From Heliopora coerulea (taxonomy: Eukaryota; Cnidaria; Anthozoa; Scleralcyonacea; Helioporidae), in contig JASJOG010000033.1 of assembly GCA_030142905.1 (NCBI GenBank), forward strand, positions 1,116,001-1,180,000: 64,000 nucleotides of DNA, given 5' to 3'. Below the pieces are notes generated by a model. The model had not been told where the DNA came from. It was given only the letters and a program-made list of their open reading frames with translations, and made no database searches. Below are positions 21,397 to 36,300 of the stretch, one piece after another. Positions within the stretch are counted from its first letter, which is position 1. Each line of letters starts with the position of its first letter. The position numbers and the translations under genes were made by a program.

Positions 21397-24300
21397 GTGA
21401 GTGATACCATTTTTATACTGTTTTAGCATTCTTTTGAACTTTCTTGCTCCCTTGCTTTCAATAAAGAAACAAATCATGGGAACTATATTACCACATTGTT
21501 TAGTGTAGTTGAGACAAGAGTGTGTTCAGCGATTGCTTCAATCAACATTCAGTCTTCTGTCTAATCCATTGCTCTTCATCAATGAAATTTTGCTGCAGGA
21601 CATATATACACTCGTGTGTATTGGTACATTAATATTTGTATGTACATGCGTTGTTTTATTGAGTCTCTGTCTATAATAAACAGTGAAATTATTTCTATCT
21701 GGCCGAGAAAATAATTTTGCAACTGCTGTGACAGCAGCGCCAATTGAGATTAGACTCAGAAAGGGACGAAATCTTGAGTGTAATCACTCACGACTACAGG
21801 AAAAATATTTTTATGGCAAAACGCAGAAGTTAGCATCCTTGTAGTGCTGAGCGTACAATAATCACAACGGACAGACAACTCGTGTGCAACATCATACATA
21901 TGAAAGTTAATATTTATCTTGAGATTAGATATTGTGCGCGTAAATATTACACGAGTAAGACGAACGAATAAAGGACAAACAGTAATTGTGCTATTATGTT
22001 GTCTTTCGCCGATGTTGTATCACATGGAGTGGTTAATGGCTTCGTAATTGCAGCTAGGATTGTATTGTATTATTAGTCGCGGCAGTGCGTCAGAGCACCA
22101 TATACACTTCCTGATATGGATTAACAGCCGTACTCCTTCCAATTTGATTTGAGTTTGTTCGAAAACAGCAGAACGTTTGTTAGAACATACTCCAGTAATC
22201 GACAGCTGCTTTGAGAGACACAGGGGATCATTGTGAGTCCTGATAGAAAGCACATGCAACACTGATGCACATCCGAAAGCGAGTAGTTTTTAATTTCGTC
22301 TATATCCCCGTAGCGTTAAATACACATCTCTACAGCTAACTCTTACGTGATTTCGAGTGGGGTGGGATACTGGGAGTGATTTCCTGCATAATTCTACTAT
22401 TCAGCGCGCAATGTCAGAGACAAGTTTTCGAAGTGATTTTTTGTGAATTTGAAGGATGTGCAATACATTTCAATAGCAGCATTTTGAACAATGAACAACG
22501 AAACAAGTTTGTGGCGTAGTTCTTGACCCAGGGCGGAGCAGGTTAGAAATAAGTATTGGAAGTGGTGACATTTTTACGGCATCGGCTGGTCTCTTTCCTT
22601 GACTCGTAAATGTTCCTCACTCTCATATAACGGTCTTTCAATGTCTCATTGTTGTTTAGTAAAACTCCAAGATATTAAACAGAATCTACGGACTAAACAC
22701 GTTCCAGTTTTGTACAAGCGAAAGTCCCAAACTCCTTTCGATTTTTGCTAAATTTCTTGCATCGGGCCAATAGTGCCAAAAGGATTTTCTTTGCGTTATC
22801 GCATTGCGTTGACAGTATGGGTCGTTTTTTAGTCGTGTTTTTTCCCCTTTTTTGTCGTTGGCTTGTTAGTCGACATAGCGATGGGTAAGCTATCTGCTGC
22901 ACAATAAGTTCTTTTCATTTTTGAGGTTTGCCTCCTGTATTTCTTATTTTATCACCACATTCCCGCTAATTAAAAAATCCCCGACTTGCATTATAACGGA
23001 TTAATTGTTTTAGTATAGGAAAGCTAACAGTGGATACGATTGTTCTTCCTGCAACAGAAATTAAATATATCTCTTGGTTATGTCCGTCAGATCTACCGTT
23101 ATGAACCGAGGATGATATGTGTCTGCACCAAATTTTCACGCGTTCGTGCTTTACCAATAATCATTGGTACTACATAAAAAAAAAAAAAAAAAGAAAAAAG
23201 CTCTGAAGATTCAATGCTCCTGTGTGTGACCATCGTATCGTATACCACTGCGTTTATTTTTTCTATTTGCCTGAGGAATACGGCATTTTTATTTCACAGA
23301 GAATTTAATATATCACCTAAAAGACAAGGTCTGTCTTTGATACTATGATGGTGTCTTCGTGACTTAACAAAAGCATGAAACTGATGTTATTCTACACTAC
23401 TTTTATGACTAATGACAATTAACTTGTAATATTAAGTAATGTCATTTCAAACGTCCCTGTTGTACGACCTTAACAAACACATATGATGCGACCATTCAAT
23501 GCGGAACAAACACATCAATAGAATTTAGTTGCTGTTTGGCCTGAGGTCAAGAGCCGAACTTTCTCCATCACCAGCAACCAAAATTAGCTCTGATCGAAAC
23601 GTCACTCAGCACATTTCAGTCAAAATTTACCACTTCCTAGTATACTTGAAAAGTAAAAAACTCTATTATTTGAATATGGTCCAAGAATTGATCTAATAAT
23701 CGTAACCGCTATCTCTAATTTAGCATCAATTCATACTCCGTGGCCACTCCTTTGCCCAGTCGCGTAGCCGTGATTTTGAAAGGGGAGGAGGCAGCAGAAA
23801 CTTGAGGCAAATGTACCGACGAGATATTCGTAATTTACCTACACAAACGCAGTTTTGCAAAAATCAACCAGGGCAATTCCCTGACGGTAAAAGTAGAGCT
23901 CTTAGCGAAATTTGTCAAAAGAACGAATAATTTTTACATAGCCCTATCTGGATGATGTTAAATTTCGAAAACGATTCCTCATAAAAAGTGCACCGTATCA
24001 CTTGAGGTATGATATATACCTTAGTCTTTTTTTAGTTAACCATCACCACTACTACAACCACTTCGTCCTCATTTTCGTTGGTAGAAACAGGATTCCTCGC
24101 TAACATTTTGCATTAAGTATTTTTCATGTACTTAAATTTAAAGGCCGGAACTTATTTAGTAATTTTTCATTTTGATATTCCAAAAATAAACTGAATCCGC
24201 CACGAGCAAGGTTAATGCACCGACATATAAATATCGACGTTGCTAGCAGTCGAATTTTCAGACGTTATTCTCCCTCTAGTGATTCTAAGGCCAGGTTAAC

Positions 24301-27300
24301 GTTTGCCTGGTAGTCACTCCGTTACCGGCGTTCATTTGTTCAGTTTTATCTTTCGCCCTTTCTACCCCCATACGTCATGTCACTGCATGCTTTGAGTGTA
24401 GTGGTAACGTGGTTCGCACGAGGTATAAACAATGAAATTTCACGCCAGAAAACACTTAACAAGTAAAGAAATTCCTTCAATTGTTGATATGCTACCTTTA
24501 CGTCAAGATGATTTGAATCCAGATTTACTGTATGAGCATGGATTACATTTTAAAAAAATTTTTTCGTCTTGTTTTCAGACGAACCGACCAACCAAACCGA
24601 GCCAGAAAATATCATTAAAGTGAGTGAAATTTTAATTCTTCACGTAAGCCACACAAATATGAGATCGTGGTTGGGTGTTTTGGTCTCAACACGTTGTGGA
24701 GAAAGCGAGATATTGTGTAACACACATATGATACAGTGTTTGTACTTCTAGGTGGGATAGGTTGGAGTTTCAAGGGACCGCCAATAAAAGAAGACTGAGG
24801 GGCTGATTACATGGGAAAATTTCAGCCGGCAGACCGGGTTGAAAAAAAGTCCCGATTACGTGAAATATTTCAGCCTGGGCGGAAACTGAAATTGGATGTG
24901 AACCCAGGCAGGAATTTGTCGGTAGCCTTTGTTGTTTTGGCAATTTCCATCTTCCCACACCCGTCAATCATCTTTTCTGTCCGGGCTGAAATTTGTTCAA
25001 GCGATTACACGGGATTTTTCAGCCCGGTCAACCGGGCTGAAATTTTCAACCCGGGTAGCTCAAACCAGGCCGAAACTTTTTTCATATAATTGCGAGCTGC
25101 GTTTTTCAAGTATTATTAATAAAGTATAACATATTGATCTTCATTTTGTGCTACTTCCTAAATTCCTTCATCAGCCACCAATCCTGTTCAAATTTTCTAT
25201 TTCAATGTTAGCTAGAGGAGTGATGACAAATTTCCTGTTTTAACGTTGGTCGTGCCAACTCGCAAACCCTTTATATGGCATTACGAAACGATCGCTATGA
25301 GTTGTCGAAAAAAGTAGCCAGTAATGAAACTGCAGAGAGCACAGAAACATATTTGTATGTACAAATACAGTTATGCTAATGTACATGGATAACTCTCTGT
25401 CCTGCCTCAGTCCTGTTTTTACAAATGTAACTTCGGTAAACATTAACATATAAACTTCACCACAACTATATAATTGTCCTCCTTTTCCTATCAATTTCCT
25501 TCTTACTACTCTTAGACTAATATTTATGAATGTCCAGTTAACTTAAATCTTTAATCTGCCTGGAAAATTGCTAAGCGTTCCAGAGTTTGTCCTGGAAAAA
25601 ATTATTACTATTAGATATCAAGCCTGTGTAAATCAAAAATTGAGAAGGAACATACTCACCACTATTACTGTACCCTATAGTAGAAACAATCAAGATACAC
25701 AATCAAAGCGCTCCAAATCATTCCCTGAATATCCTTTTCCCTCCGGGATGTCCCCTTTGACGTGTAAGATTGTCTTGGATTAGACAGTTAGATAACTACT
25801 CTCACATTTCGGCAGTACTCAAACCTTTCTGATTATTTCACTTCGATTTCCACACTGCCTACGCAACACTCCATTTTTATTTCATGGTTTTGAAATAATC
25901 GATGACTAATTTTGAAGAGAAAGAGTTGACTAATTGTTCACCATCTTCCACGCCTCGTTTCTTCTAGTCCTATATGCCCACCAGCTTTTAGAAAAAGGAT
26001 TCTCATGCTAAATTATTCTGGAAAGCAAATGTCCGCCCTTACTACTTTACGCAAATGACCTTAGGAATTAGCAATAAGTCGTTTTATGCCAATTCACCAG
26101 ACAGCAGGCATAAATTTCAAAAGTTTTTGCCTCCAAAGAACAAAACCAAATACTTTACAATCTTAGATACGCCGGCGTGCGTTTGGTCTTTCATTTTCTT
26201 TTCCTGCCATCACTATTTTCAAAGGGCTCACAACCACGCATTTTTATCCTTTTTTAATTATCCAAATCGACTTTGCTTCGAATCCTGAACTTTAATTTCA
26301 GGAGTTTTGATGTAACATTAGAACATGAGCTGAAAATGCCCAAAACAGATGTTGTCTATGAAGTGCTAGGGGAATGCGTACTCCGTATGCATTGTCAAAC
26401 TAGCTAGTTATTGCACCTTCAGCCCAAACGTCCAGCAAATGAATTCGATTGTTACGTAAAAATCTGGGATCGAACAAATTTTCGAAAGAGAGTTCCGCAA
26501 GTCGAGTTAAATTATTCGATACTTTTCGGGGTCAAAATATCAAAACTATGCTTTGGACAATTAAGGCGATATTTTGCTATACACTAGTCACTATCTCCAA
26601 GGAAAGAGTTTCTGTTCTACATCGACCAAAAGTTTGTATTTAATTTCTCTAATTTAATTATTTCTTCACAAATTAGATCAAAGGACCAGCTGGAGAACGC
26701 GGAGACCCGGGCGAAACAGTAAGAAAAAACTTTATTGTCATTCGATTTATGTATTTTATTTTATTTTGATTTTGATTTTGGGACTGATTACATGGGAAAA
26801 TTTCAGCCCGGCAGACCGGGTTGAAAAAAGTCCCGATTACAGGAAATATTTCAACCCTGGCGGAAACTGAAATCGTAAGTGGACCCAGGAAGGAATTTGT
26901 CGGTAGCCTTTGCTGTTTTGGAAATTTTCATCTTCCCACGCTTGTCAATCATCTTTTCAGCCCGGGCTGAAATTGTTTCGTGCGATTACATAGGATTTTT
27001 CAGTCCGGTCAACCAGGCTGAAATTTTCAGCCCGGGTAGCTCAAACCAGGCTGAAACTTCCTTCATGTAATCGTGAGCTCTGTTTTTTAAGTATTTTATC
27101 GGAAGGCCGGGTTGAAATCTCAGCCCGGGCTGAAATTCTCCAGCCCCTACCTTGCAAATAGCTGTTACCACTATACAACAGCAGGTTATTAAATGGTTTG
27201 CGAAAATCGGTTATTTTAGTCGTTTATTTCTAACAGGATTGGGCTGCAGATTTAAGTACTAGCCTTAGTATATCACTATGTGTAGTATACCTTTACAAAA

Positions 27301-30300
27301 TTGTATTTTACTAACCTAAAATGATATCATTTTAGTTCTACATATCATAGTATCATTTGAATGACAACAGCCATGAAGCTTTTAAAAATATGTCTGTTTT
27401 TGTTATCGATCAAATTTAAAGCAAGTTATAAAAAGTCTAGCGTAACGCCAGTTTAAACTTTGGGCTTCTTCAGCCACAAGAAATATAAATGCATGTGAAT
27501 CTTAACTCCTGAGTAGTAAACAAAAATAGATGTATGAAGAGGCTCTTAAGCGACCTTAATGCAGTTTTCCACTAAGCAAATTTTATTGCACGAATTGAAA
27601 TTTCTTTCTGTAAATAGAACAAATTTATCATTAGTTACAGTCGAAATTCGTTGAGACAAAAGCAAAAATTCGGTTCGTGCGATAAAATTCGTCTAGTGGG
27701 AAAACAACTTTTAAACAAAAATGCTTTGTTGGACTTTGAACCCAATTATCCACGTAGACATGCATACAAGAATTTCTGGTGAGAGGGTAAAACTTGTAAA
27801 GTTACATGACAGAATTTTCTTATCTTACCCCCCCCCTCCCTTAGCGTATACCAGTTATGTATAGCAAGAGACGGTCACATTTGTCTCACCCGTACCGAGG
27901 GGGCAGTGGCAGGGGGCAGTGGAGAGTATTTTCATCCATTATCACTCGCATGTATGTTTTTAACCTCCTTAACCCTTTAACCCTAACCGCGCATATAGGA
28001 TGGCAAATTGAATGTATGAACGGATTTCAGTGGATTTTTAAAAGAATTTTGAATAGATTGAATAATTTATGATTTCTTTTGAAAAATTCAGGACTAAAAG
28101 ATTTAATCTTTTCCCGTTACTTGTTACATCACTGACCCACAAATTTCAGGGAGGAGCATACCCCTCCCCTCTGCTCCAATCTAGCACAGACCTGAAAAAT
28201 CGATATATGTCAACTTCACTATCCAGTATAGATGAACTCCTTTCTAACTGAGAATCATGAAGCATATTGGGATCTTTTGGGAAATATCATGGAACTTTTC
28301 TCTATTTAGGGTGAACCTGGAGAACCTGGTGTCGATGGCCAAAGGGGAGATCAAGGACCTCGAGTAAGTCCTTTGTGGGGGCAACAAATATATTGATAAT
28401 GACCTCTTGTACATGTGGAGTTATTCAGTCTCACATTGATATTCGTTTAGTTTCTTCTTAACTCCTCCGTGTCGTACAGAATGTTCTGGGAGACAAATGA
28501 AGATGAGCTTTCAGTGTTAGTTTTTTAGTGTTGTCTCTTTTTTATTAACTTCAAGATATTCAGTTCGCATAGTGGTAAAAAATAATAAAAAAAGTTGTGT
28601 TAAAAGCCCCAGGTGAATTTTTAACATCTAAGCTTTCATCCCATTGGCTTGGGATTACATCAGAACAAAGAACTTTCTCTGATAAAGTCCTGAGTAAACC
28701 AGCCGAAAGCTTGGCACTTGACCCAAACTGTCCAAATATTTTCACCATCGTAAAAAAACTGATGAACTCCAAGTTTTTAAAGAATAGGATCAGCACTTTC
28801 TAATATCGTCGGAGAAAGTTTTTTGATGTAACATAGTCCCAATTAATCAATCAGGCGAAAGCTTAGACCCAGTTCAAACGTTGAACTTTTCAAGTGCCGA
28901 ATCAAATGCAAATCAATTTGAACAAAGGATTTTGCTCATTAACATTAGATTTGGCACATGAAAAGTTCGACGTTTGAACTGGGTCTTAACTTGTGAAAAA
29001 TTCACATGGGATTCCACACAAATCGTACTATTTGTTTTATCAACAACCTTCAGTTGCTCGAATAGAAGCTGAAAACGCCCTTTGGAATATTTCACTAGGT
29101 ATCTCTAACAATTCACAATTTTCGGAGAAAATTTGATTGAAAGTAATTCGGAATTTTCATTAAATCTCCAAATCAAACTTTCACCTCAGTACAGATTTCC
29201 TTTGTATTCGTTTTTATTTACATAAAAAATTATTAATACGTTTGACAACTTTCCCTTTCTCAAATTTTAAAACACCTCATTAGCTGATTATTCGTTCACG
29301 ACACGCAGTTTGTTTGACGACATGACCCATAGCCCAATGTCACGCTAGATTCGAGTAACGACTGCAGCGTTGATTTAAAAACTTTTTTGTTGTAATATCT
29401 TACTAATTACCGGTTCTAATAACTAAGCCTGCTGAATTATTGGACCTGGATTATTGTATATCTAGTTTTTATTTTCAGCTTAGACACATCTCTTTTAATA
29501 CTGGCGCTAAACTTAAATGTTTTAATGTTTCTCTCTCGCTTGAACCGACTTTAAAGGATTGTCTGTGACAGAAAACTTTTGGGGGCTTTTTATGTTGAAA
29601 AGCGCATTCTTCAAGGAATTCTGAAATACTGCAACGTCTGCTGGATGACTTCTCTGGTGGTGTAAAGAAGGAAGTCTTCATTAGCATATTTTCTTTCCTA
29701 CGTTGAATGCGTGATAAAGACAATTATAGGATTCGGCTTACAAAGATGAAGAGTTATCCTCACCTTAGTTGATGTTATTGTACTCAATTTTTCGCTTTGG
29801 CAGAAAACGTTCACCTTGGTTTGTATAAATGACCATTCCTCGACTGAATTTCCCATATCAGTAATTGAAAGGGATTATTTTTCATTCATGCACGTTTTAG
29901 GGTTCTCGCGGTATATTTGGAGGTCCGGGTACAACAGGCAAACGTGGCCCCGTTGGACCACCTGGAATACGTGGATACATACGATCAGTGGTGAGTGTGA
30001 CTGAGGAAAATTTGTTGTTGACCTACGGTATGCTTAGCCCCTGTTCAACGACCCTTTAAACAAGCCACTCTTTCAACCTTATTAAAATAATGTCGCTGTT
30101 TGATGTTTGAGGAAATCATTTTCTGAATATCGAGCTTTAAGGTTAAGTAACGAAACGTTAGTCAATAAAACTCTTTTAAAGATATGGTTCCATTATGGCT
30201 CTATTTAAACTTGTTTGCTGGGCTATTATATTTCTAACTAAACATCATTCATCTACCTTAAAATAATGTCCTCCACCCTAAATTTCGTAAGCCAATTCTC

Positions 30301-33300
30301 ACTCAAGACGTGTTTCCAAACTCTGTGTGTATCAAAAAGTGTCTTGCGTAAAGCTTGATGCCTAAAAAAGGTCTTTGAGACTTATGAAAGGCTGTAAAAA
30401 TGCATCCCTCATAACCTACATATGGTCTGATTCATACCTTCTGAGGTCCACGATTTAGAACTTGGGGGAGGATACGGTCAGTCAATTTTACTATTCTGTG
30501 CTTGATGGTTCCAAATTCTAGCTTAATAGAAGGACAATGTCTGATCAGGGAGAAAAATAACTCCTCTTGGGTGTGTTGTTGCTCTTTTCACCTTCTTTTC
30601 CCCTTCAAGAATAGGTAGGATATATACATATAAGTATATATACTTATTATGAAAAATTCTTTTATTTAAAAAAATTTTTATCACCAACGTTTCTGGTTAT
30701 ACTTCTTTCTCAAGGTGTTCTCTTTCAAGTTCGACAGTTCCGCTATTTTATAAACTAAAACTAATTAAATGTACATAAATCAACAAAAAACATTCAATTC
30801 CAATTACATAAAATCCCTAAGGTTTAGACCTTGCGAAACAAATGAACCGAGCTTAAATGCCCAAAATACTTCCCCTTCTGTGGGTTTAGTAACATGAGTC
30901 CTATCAATAATCTGCACTCTGACATCATTCAGACCTACATGAGCTTCTGCGAAAAAGTGCGAATATAAATGCTCACCCGGTATACCCCTTTTCCTATTCT
31001 ATACCTACTGGCAAAATAATACTGGCAAATATTATGATAATACTGGCAAGGTCTGTTATGTTAATTATGGATTTGATTGTGATTCTGAGGGAATGTTTTT
31101 TCTTTTGAAACGTGAGCGATGTAATATACACCACGTTGGAAGCACATTTAATTCTTTTAGAAAAAGATTTAAAAATCATAAGAATAGTTCACTTAGGTAT
31201 GGAAAGGGAAAAGGGGTATACCGGGTGAGCATTTATATTAGCACTTTTTCGCAGAAGGCCATATGGGTCTGAATGATGTCAGAGTGCAGATTATTGACAG
31301 GACTGACGTTACTAAACCAACAGAAAGGGAAGCATCTTGGGTATTTAAGTACGATTCATTTGTTCCGCAAGGTCCAAACCTTAGGGATTTTATGTAATTG
31401 GAATTGAGTATTTTTTGTTGACATATGTACATTTAAATGTAATATAAAACAAACTCCGAAAAGAAGCATCTTGGTACCCAAAATATGAGTAAGACAAGAC
31501 AAAATTGAGAAGGTAATATTTCGACTTTATTACATAGTCATTGTCAAACCTAACTAAATACATGAGCTTGGTAACTACCTATTTAACTACTTTCATGTAT
31601 TTAGTTAGGTTTGACAAAGACTATGTAATAAAGTCGAAATATTACCTTTTCAATTTTGTTTTGTCTTACTCATATTTTGGGTACCAAGATACTTCTTTTC
31701 GGAGTTTGTTTTATATTATATTTTTTAAAGTTGTCGGCAGGCATCGGTGTATGTACATTTAATTAGGTTTAGTTTTTAAAATAGCCAAACTGTCAAACTT
31801 GAAAGAGGACACCTTAAGAAAGGGGTGAAAAGAAAGGTAAAAACAACCCTATGTAGTTGACCTTTGTGTGGAAATAAAAGTATGATTAGTCAAAAATTCT
31901 GTCATTAAATTTAAGGATGTACGTTTTTGAGATAATACAAGTTTAGTTTACTCCAGATCTTACCAGCAAGAACAGATGGAAAAGGACCAGGTCCACATGG
32001 CCGTCGTATTATGCTTAAGGTAAAGAAACCACGGTTTGTTGATAGTGAGTTTTAACTTTAGTCTGTTTAACTCTAAACCCTTTAGTTGTCTAAACCTGAA
32101 TTTTTGCGGCCTTTCCCCGAATTAAATGGGTTTTATAGCTGAGCAAAATCACCTGAAAATATCTTTAAAAAAGAAATAAAACATTTCTCTGAAGGGCCAC
32201 TATTGCGAAAATTCAGATATCCGATTGGACATTGAAATTTCGGATTTCCTCACAATTTAAAATTTGCTTATGAAACGCTAAAGTTACGTCCTTTTATATA
32301 ACCATTTCTAGCCTAGAATTGACGCCTGCCGTCCTCGTTAACCTTCGATGGACATCATTCTTGCACAAAAAACATTCTAAGAAAGATAATTCAATGGAGT
32401 TCGATAGAACGAAGTTGAGGCCAAGCGGGCCTAAGAAGGGTCTGTCAAGTCACAGATTATGACAACTTGACCATACGCGATCATAGTTTTCTAGTTACTG
32501 CTTTTATTGGCTGCAGGTAAATTAAAATTTATCTTTAAAACTCTTATTACCGAATAATTAATAAAAAGAAATATTTTTGAACAAAAATATTACAAAGTCA
32601 AAAATTTTTGTCGGAAAAACCCTGCTTTTCACTTCTCGAAAAAGCTGAATCGACATTCCTTTTTTTTAAATCTGCCTGTTGGTTACTTATTTATAGGAAA
32701 ATTTTTAATCGAAAATTAGCTTTGAATCACCAAACTCTTTACCGAATTAAATACGATTGAACGGAAATAAGGAACCGTTTTGAAATGTGATTATTGCCAT
32801 ATCAACCTACAGATTACTTTTATCCGCAATAATTTTTGATACCAAAAAAATCTCTACTCAGAAATATTCATAAGTTTTTGACGGTCAAACTTGCATTGTT
32901 CCTAATTTCAAGCAAAGTTATTGAGCTACTATAACTCATTTTATCACACTGGTCTTCTATTACCTAACCTTACTCTGAGGCTGTGTCATGATATTATGGT
33001 TTGATTGATGGTAACTCGTGGGATAAAAGATTTTGACATAGTTCCTCAAGGTTCTCTAGCGATGATAATCCTTTATCCCTTTCGTGACCAGCCATCTACT
33101 CCAGGGGTGACGCCAGGACTTCCCAGACCCAAGGGCCTAAACCAGAGAGGCCAGGATCACGCCCCCTTTATAAATTCCTTATTTGAAGATAAAACTTGTT
33201 AGTTTTCCCAAGAATAGTTGCAACAACTGGGCAGAAACAGTTTGCTTTTACATTTGACATGAAGAGAAAAGTCTATTATCTTTCTTGGCTAATTTCAGGA

Positions 33301-36300
33301 TTATCCCCAGGGTAACATGCAGAGAAAATTTCATGAATTGTCAATTCATGAAATTTTCTTTTCTTGGCTAAATCAATAACAAGCACTCATAGTTTGTACA
33401 ATACATAAATGCTTTATCATCTGTGAAAATCCCCCGAAGATTGGTTAATTTCCCCCGACAGGGAGCTGTAGTCCTCTGTCTCCTCAGCCGCCACCCCCTG
33501 ATTAACTCCTACTCATTTCATTGTGGTAAGCAGTGTTATCAAAGGTCAGTAACCAAAGTTTGGATGCTGAACGTCGAACTAGAAAAGCAATTGTCGCTAG
33601 GATCGCTTACATATACTGGACTTAAGACAATTGAAGCCAAGGACTGATTGTAAAATAACATAGTCATTTTGGAAAATGAATGCCCTAAAAATTAAAATTC
33701 ATAAATGAGAGAATGATCGGCTCGAGTTGCTTATGGCTGTATGTGAAGATGAACGAACATGAATGTTTCCAGAATCGGGATTCCCTAAAGAAGGAAAAAG
33801 CCTTGAAGCTTAGTTTGATGTAACCGAGGCGACGTAAAACTGAGGTGTCTAAATGTAAAATTTCTAATTTTTGATGTTGAAAAAGGCTCACATAAGCTCC
33901 CGTTGAAAATCCTGCAGAATACTACCCAAAAATGGCGTTTTTGTTTTACAATTATTCATCTCCTTCGCGTCTAGGAAATTTCATTTCCATTTTCTTTCGT
34001 ATTTTAGCCTCCAATTGTTGGTCCTCCTGGCAACCCTGGACCAACTGGCCTACCTGTAAGTTATATCTTTTTACTTAAAAATTTGTAGAATTACAACAGC
34101 ATTTCGCTTCATGATATTATCTACTGTAATACTGAGCTTTTGCACATATGGTTAAGCTAGGTGACCGATTTTTATAAACAAAAGAGTCAATATTTATTAT
34201 TCGAACTTCTAAATGTCGAAACTATGTGCTGTTGCCACCGAGTGTGGTCACTTTGAAGTCAGCTACAAAAGCTCAGTGAGATATGTTTACACAACCATAA
34301 CGCAGACGGGGTTTAATACGGAGGGGTCACCTAACTCAAAGAAACTTCTCACAGACGCCCCCACATGACCCATCCTCAAGTACATTTACACAGTACAATA
34401 CCATACTATACCACACCATACCATACTATGCCATGCCATGCCATGCCATGCAATGCAATGCAATGCAATACAATGCAATGCAATGCAATACAATACAACA
34501 TGATATTATACAATACAATAAATTATTTAAAAACCAAGAAGTGGTTGTCTAATCTCCTGAGGTAGGGAATCATGTGGAAAAACCAACCAACGAAAACAAC
34601 GAAATACAAATAAAAAGTAACTAATGAATTTTAAATATATAACTATATTTACAATGATATATATATATATATATATATTATAATACGTATTATATTACAT
34701 ATTATATTACATATTATAATATATATTATAATTAGGTATCATATGTACAGAATACAGATACATGACCGATGATATCCTGTAGAAGCGTCAATTGACCCCT
34801 CAAAGTCCCCTTTGCTTCGTTGCTGGTACATGGTGGAAGTAAACATTGTGACAGGCTTAGGTTTGAAACGTACTTCAGGAGGAACATGGAAGAGTAAGAA
34901 AGAGTAAGGAAAAAGTACGAAGGAGGATCGGTATGGCTTAAAGGGGTACAAGGAAGAGGAGTGAGCAGGAACAAGGAAGAGTAAACTATAGCATCGATTA
35001 AAATGAATCCCAAAAAAATGCCCGGTTACAATTTGTCTCTATTCACTGTATACTCATCTTCTTTTTACTCCTCCTCGATTCCCCTCCCTCATCCTTTTTC
35101 TACTTCTCTCCCTCCTCTTCTTCCTTCTTCTTGAGCGATTACAGTGAAAGTTCATTTTAAACACGGTAGGGAAACAATGAATGTTACTATAACTGTGAAA
35201 CATTCGAAAACAAATCAGATCTGCGTCATAAAATCCATCAACTTGGAGCATTACTTATCCCGTGTTTTAAGTAGTCAAGCGTTTTATCTCTTGTGTTTCT
35301 TGTTTGTTGAACAGCTTGCAATCCTTTAATGTTCCATTTAGGAGTCATGCTCTTGTCCTCCTTTGAGTTAGTTTTTGTTCAACCTTGGACTAACTCGCCC
35401 TTGAATAGTAACGCCAGCTTTCTTGAATGTTATTAGGGACCTTAAGATCTATGACGTCTACTTAAGCGACGGCGTCCTTTAAAACAAAAGAATTCTTCAT
35501 GCAGAACAAGAAGAATGAATAATTTTTATTCTCCAGGGCATTCTCAATACCGTTGTCGTTCTGCATACGACGTCAGCCAGACCATTTTCACGTCTTAGAG
35601 ATGACGTCAGCTCGCGGAGTAAGGAAAGCTGTTACTTTAGGAGAACTGGAGGGTTTAAGAGTCATAAAACAAGCCACAAGTACCATGTACGGTGGTCAAT
35701 AAACCGTGATTTCTTTCAAGGCCGAAATTTTAGAGGACGGCGTCGTTCAAGTTGACGTCGTAGATCTTAAGGTCCCTAATGAGCCCTATTTACATATGCC
35801 AACGGCGCGATTTAAAGAACCTTGAAAATAAGGATCGATCGACCTCCATAATGCTACTTATGTATGTACAAATATATGTATGTACAAATGTATGTATGTA
35901 TGTATATATGTACGTATGTATGTACGTATGTATGTATGTATGTATGTATGTTTGCATATGCGTCTATTTCACATGACTTGATGTTTCTTCATACAGGGTG
36001 TGCAAGGCAAATATGGTGAGAATGGACCTCCAGGCACAAAAGGTAACAAAGTAAGTACTTAAAAAGATTTTTATATAATTACATAAATAATGAGTCAATT
36101 TAATCTGAAGTCGGGTCATTTGCACCGGTAACATCGTCAGAGGCAATAATTTACAAAAAGATGATATTAGTATTACAGTAGTGACATCCGTAACAAATCA
36201 GAGAAAGTGAACAAAATCAAAGTACACAGAGTCCATCAGGAGTTGATTGGAAGATGAAAGAACAAAAGTAAAGGAAGGCAATAATCAAAATTAGAAAAGA

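Larger units (their letters stand above)
30590..31860. mobile_element. Palindromic Penelope-like element 2, with nested insert
   Basis: The arm 30697-31015 (-) is repeated inverted at 31190-31436 plus 31750-31830 (+); the right arm is split by an insert at 31437-31749. The + strand centre, 31066-31395, encodes a GIY-YIG relic: [54 protein letters not shown] and LRDFM-stop. No RT is present. This is a second PLE reduced to its 3' part with inverted copies. Confidence 0.78.

Noticed and set aside
28670..28720. CTGATAA..CGAAAGC as a hammerhead
   Set aside because: The core is broken (CTGATAA for CTGANGA) and no stems I or III form.
33105..33165. Gly/Pro-rich frame [11 protein letters not shown] looking like a collagen exon
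   Set aside because: Glycines are not spaced every third residue and there is no matching donor site.
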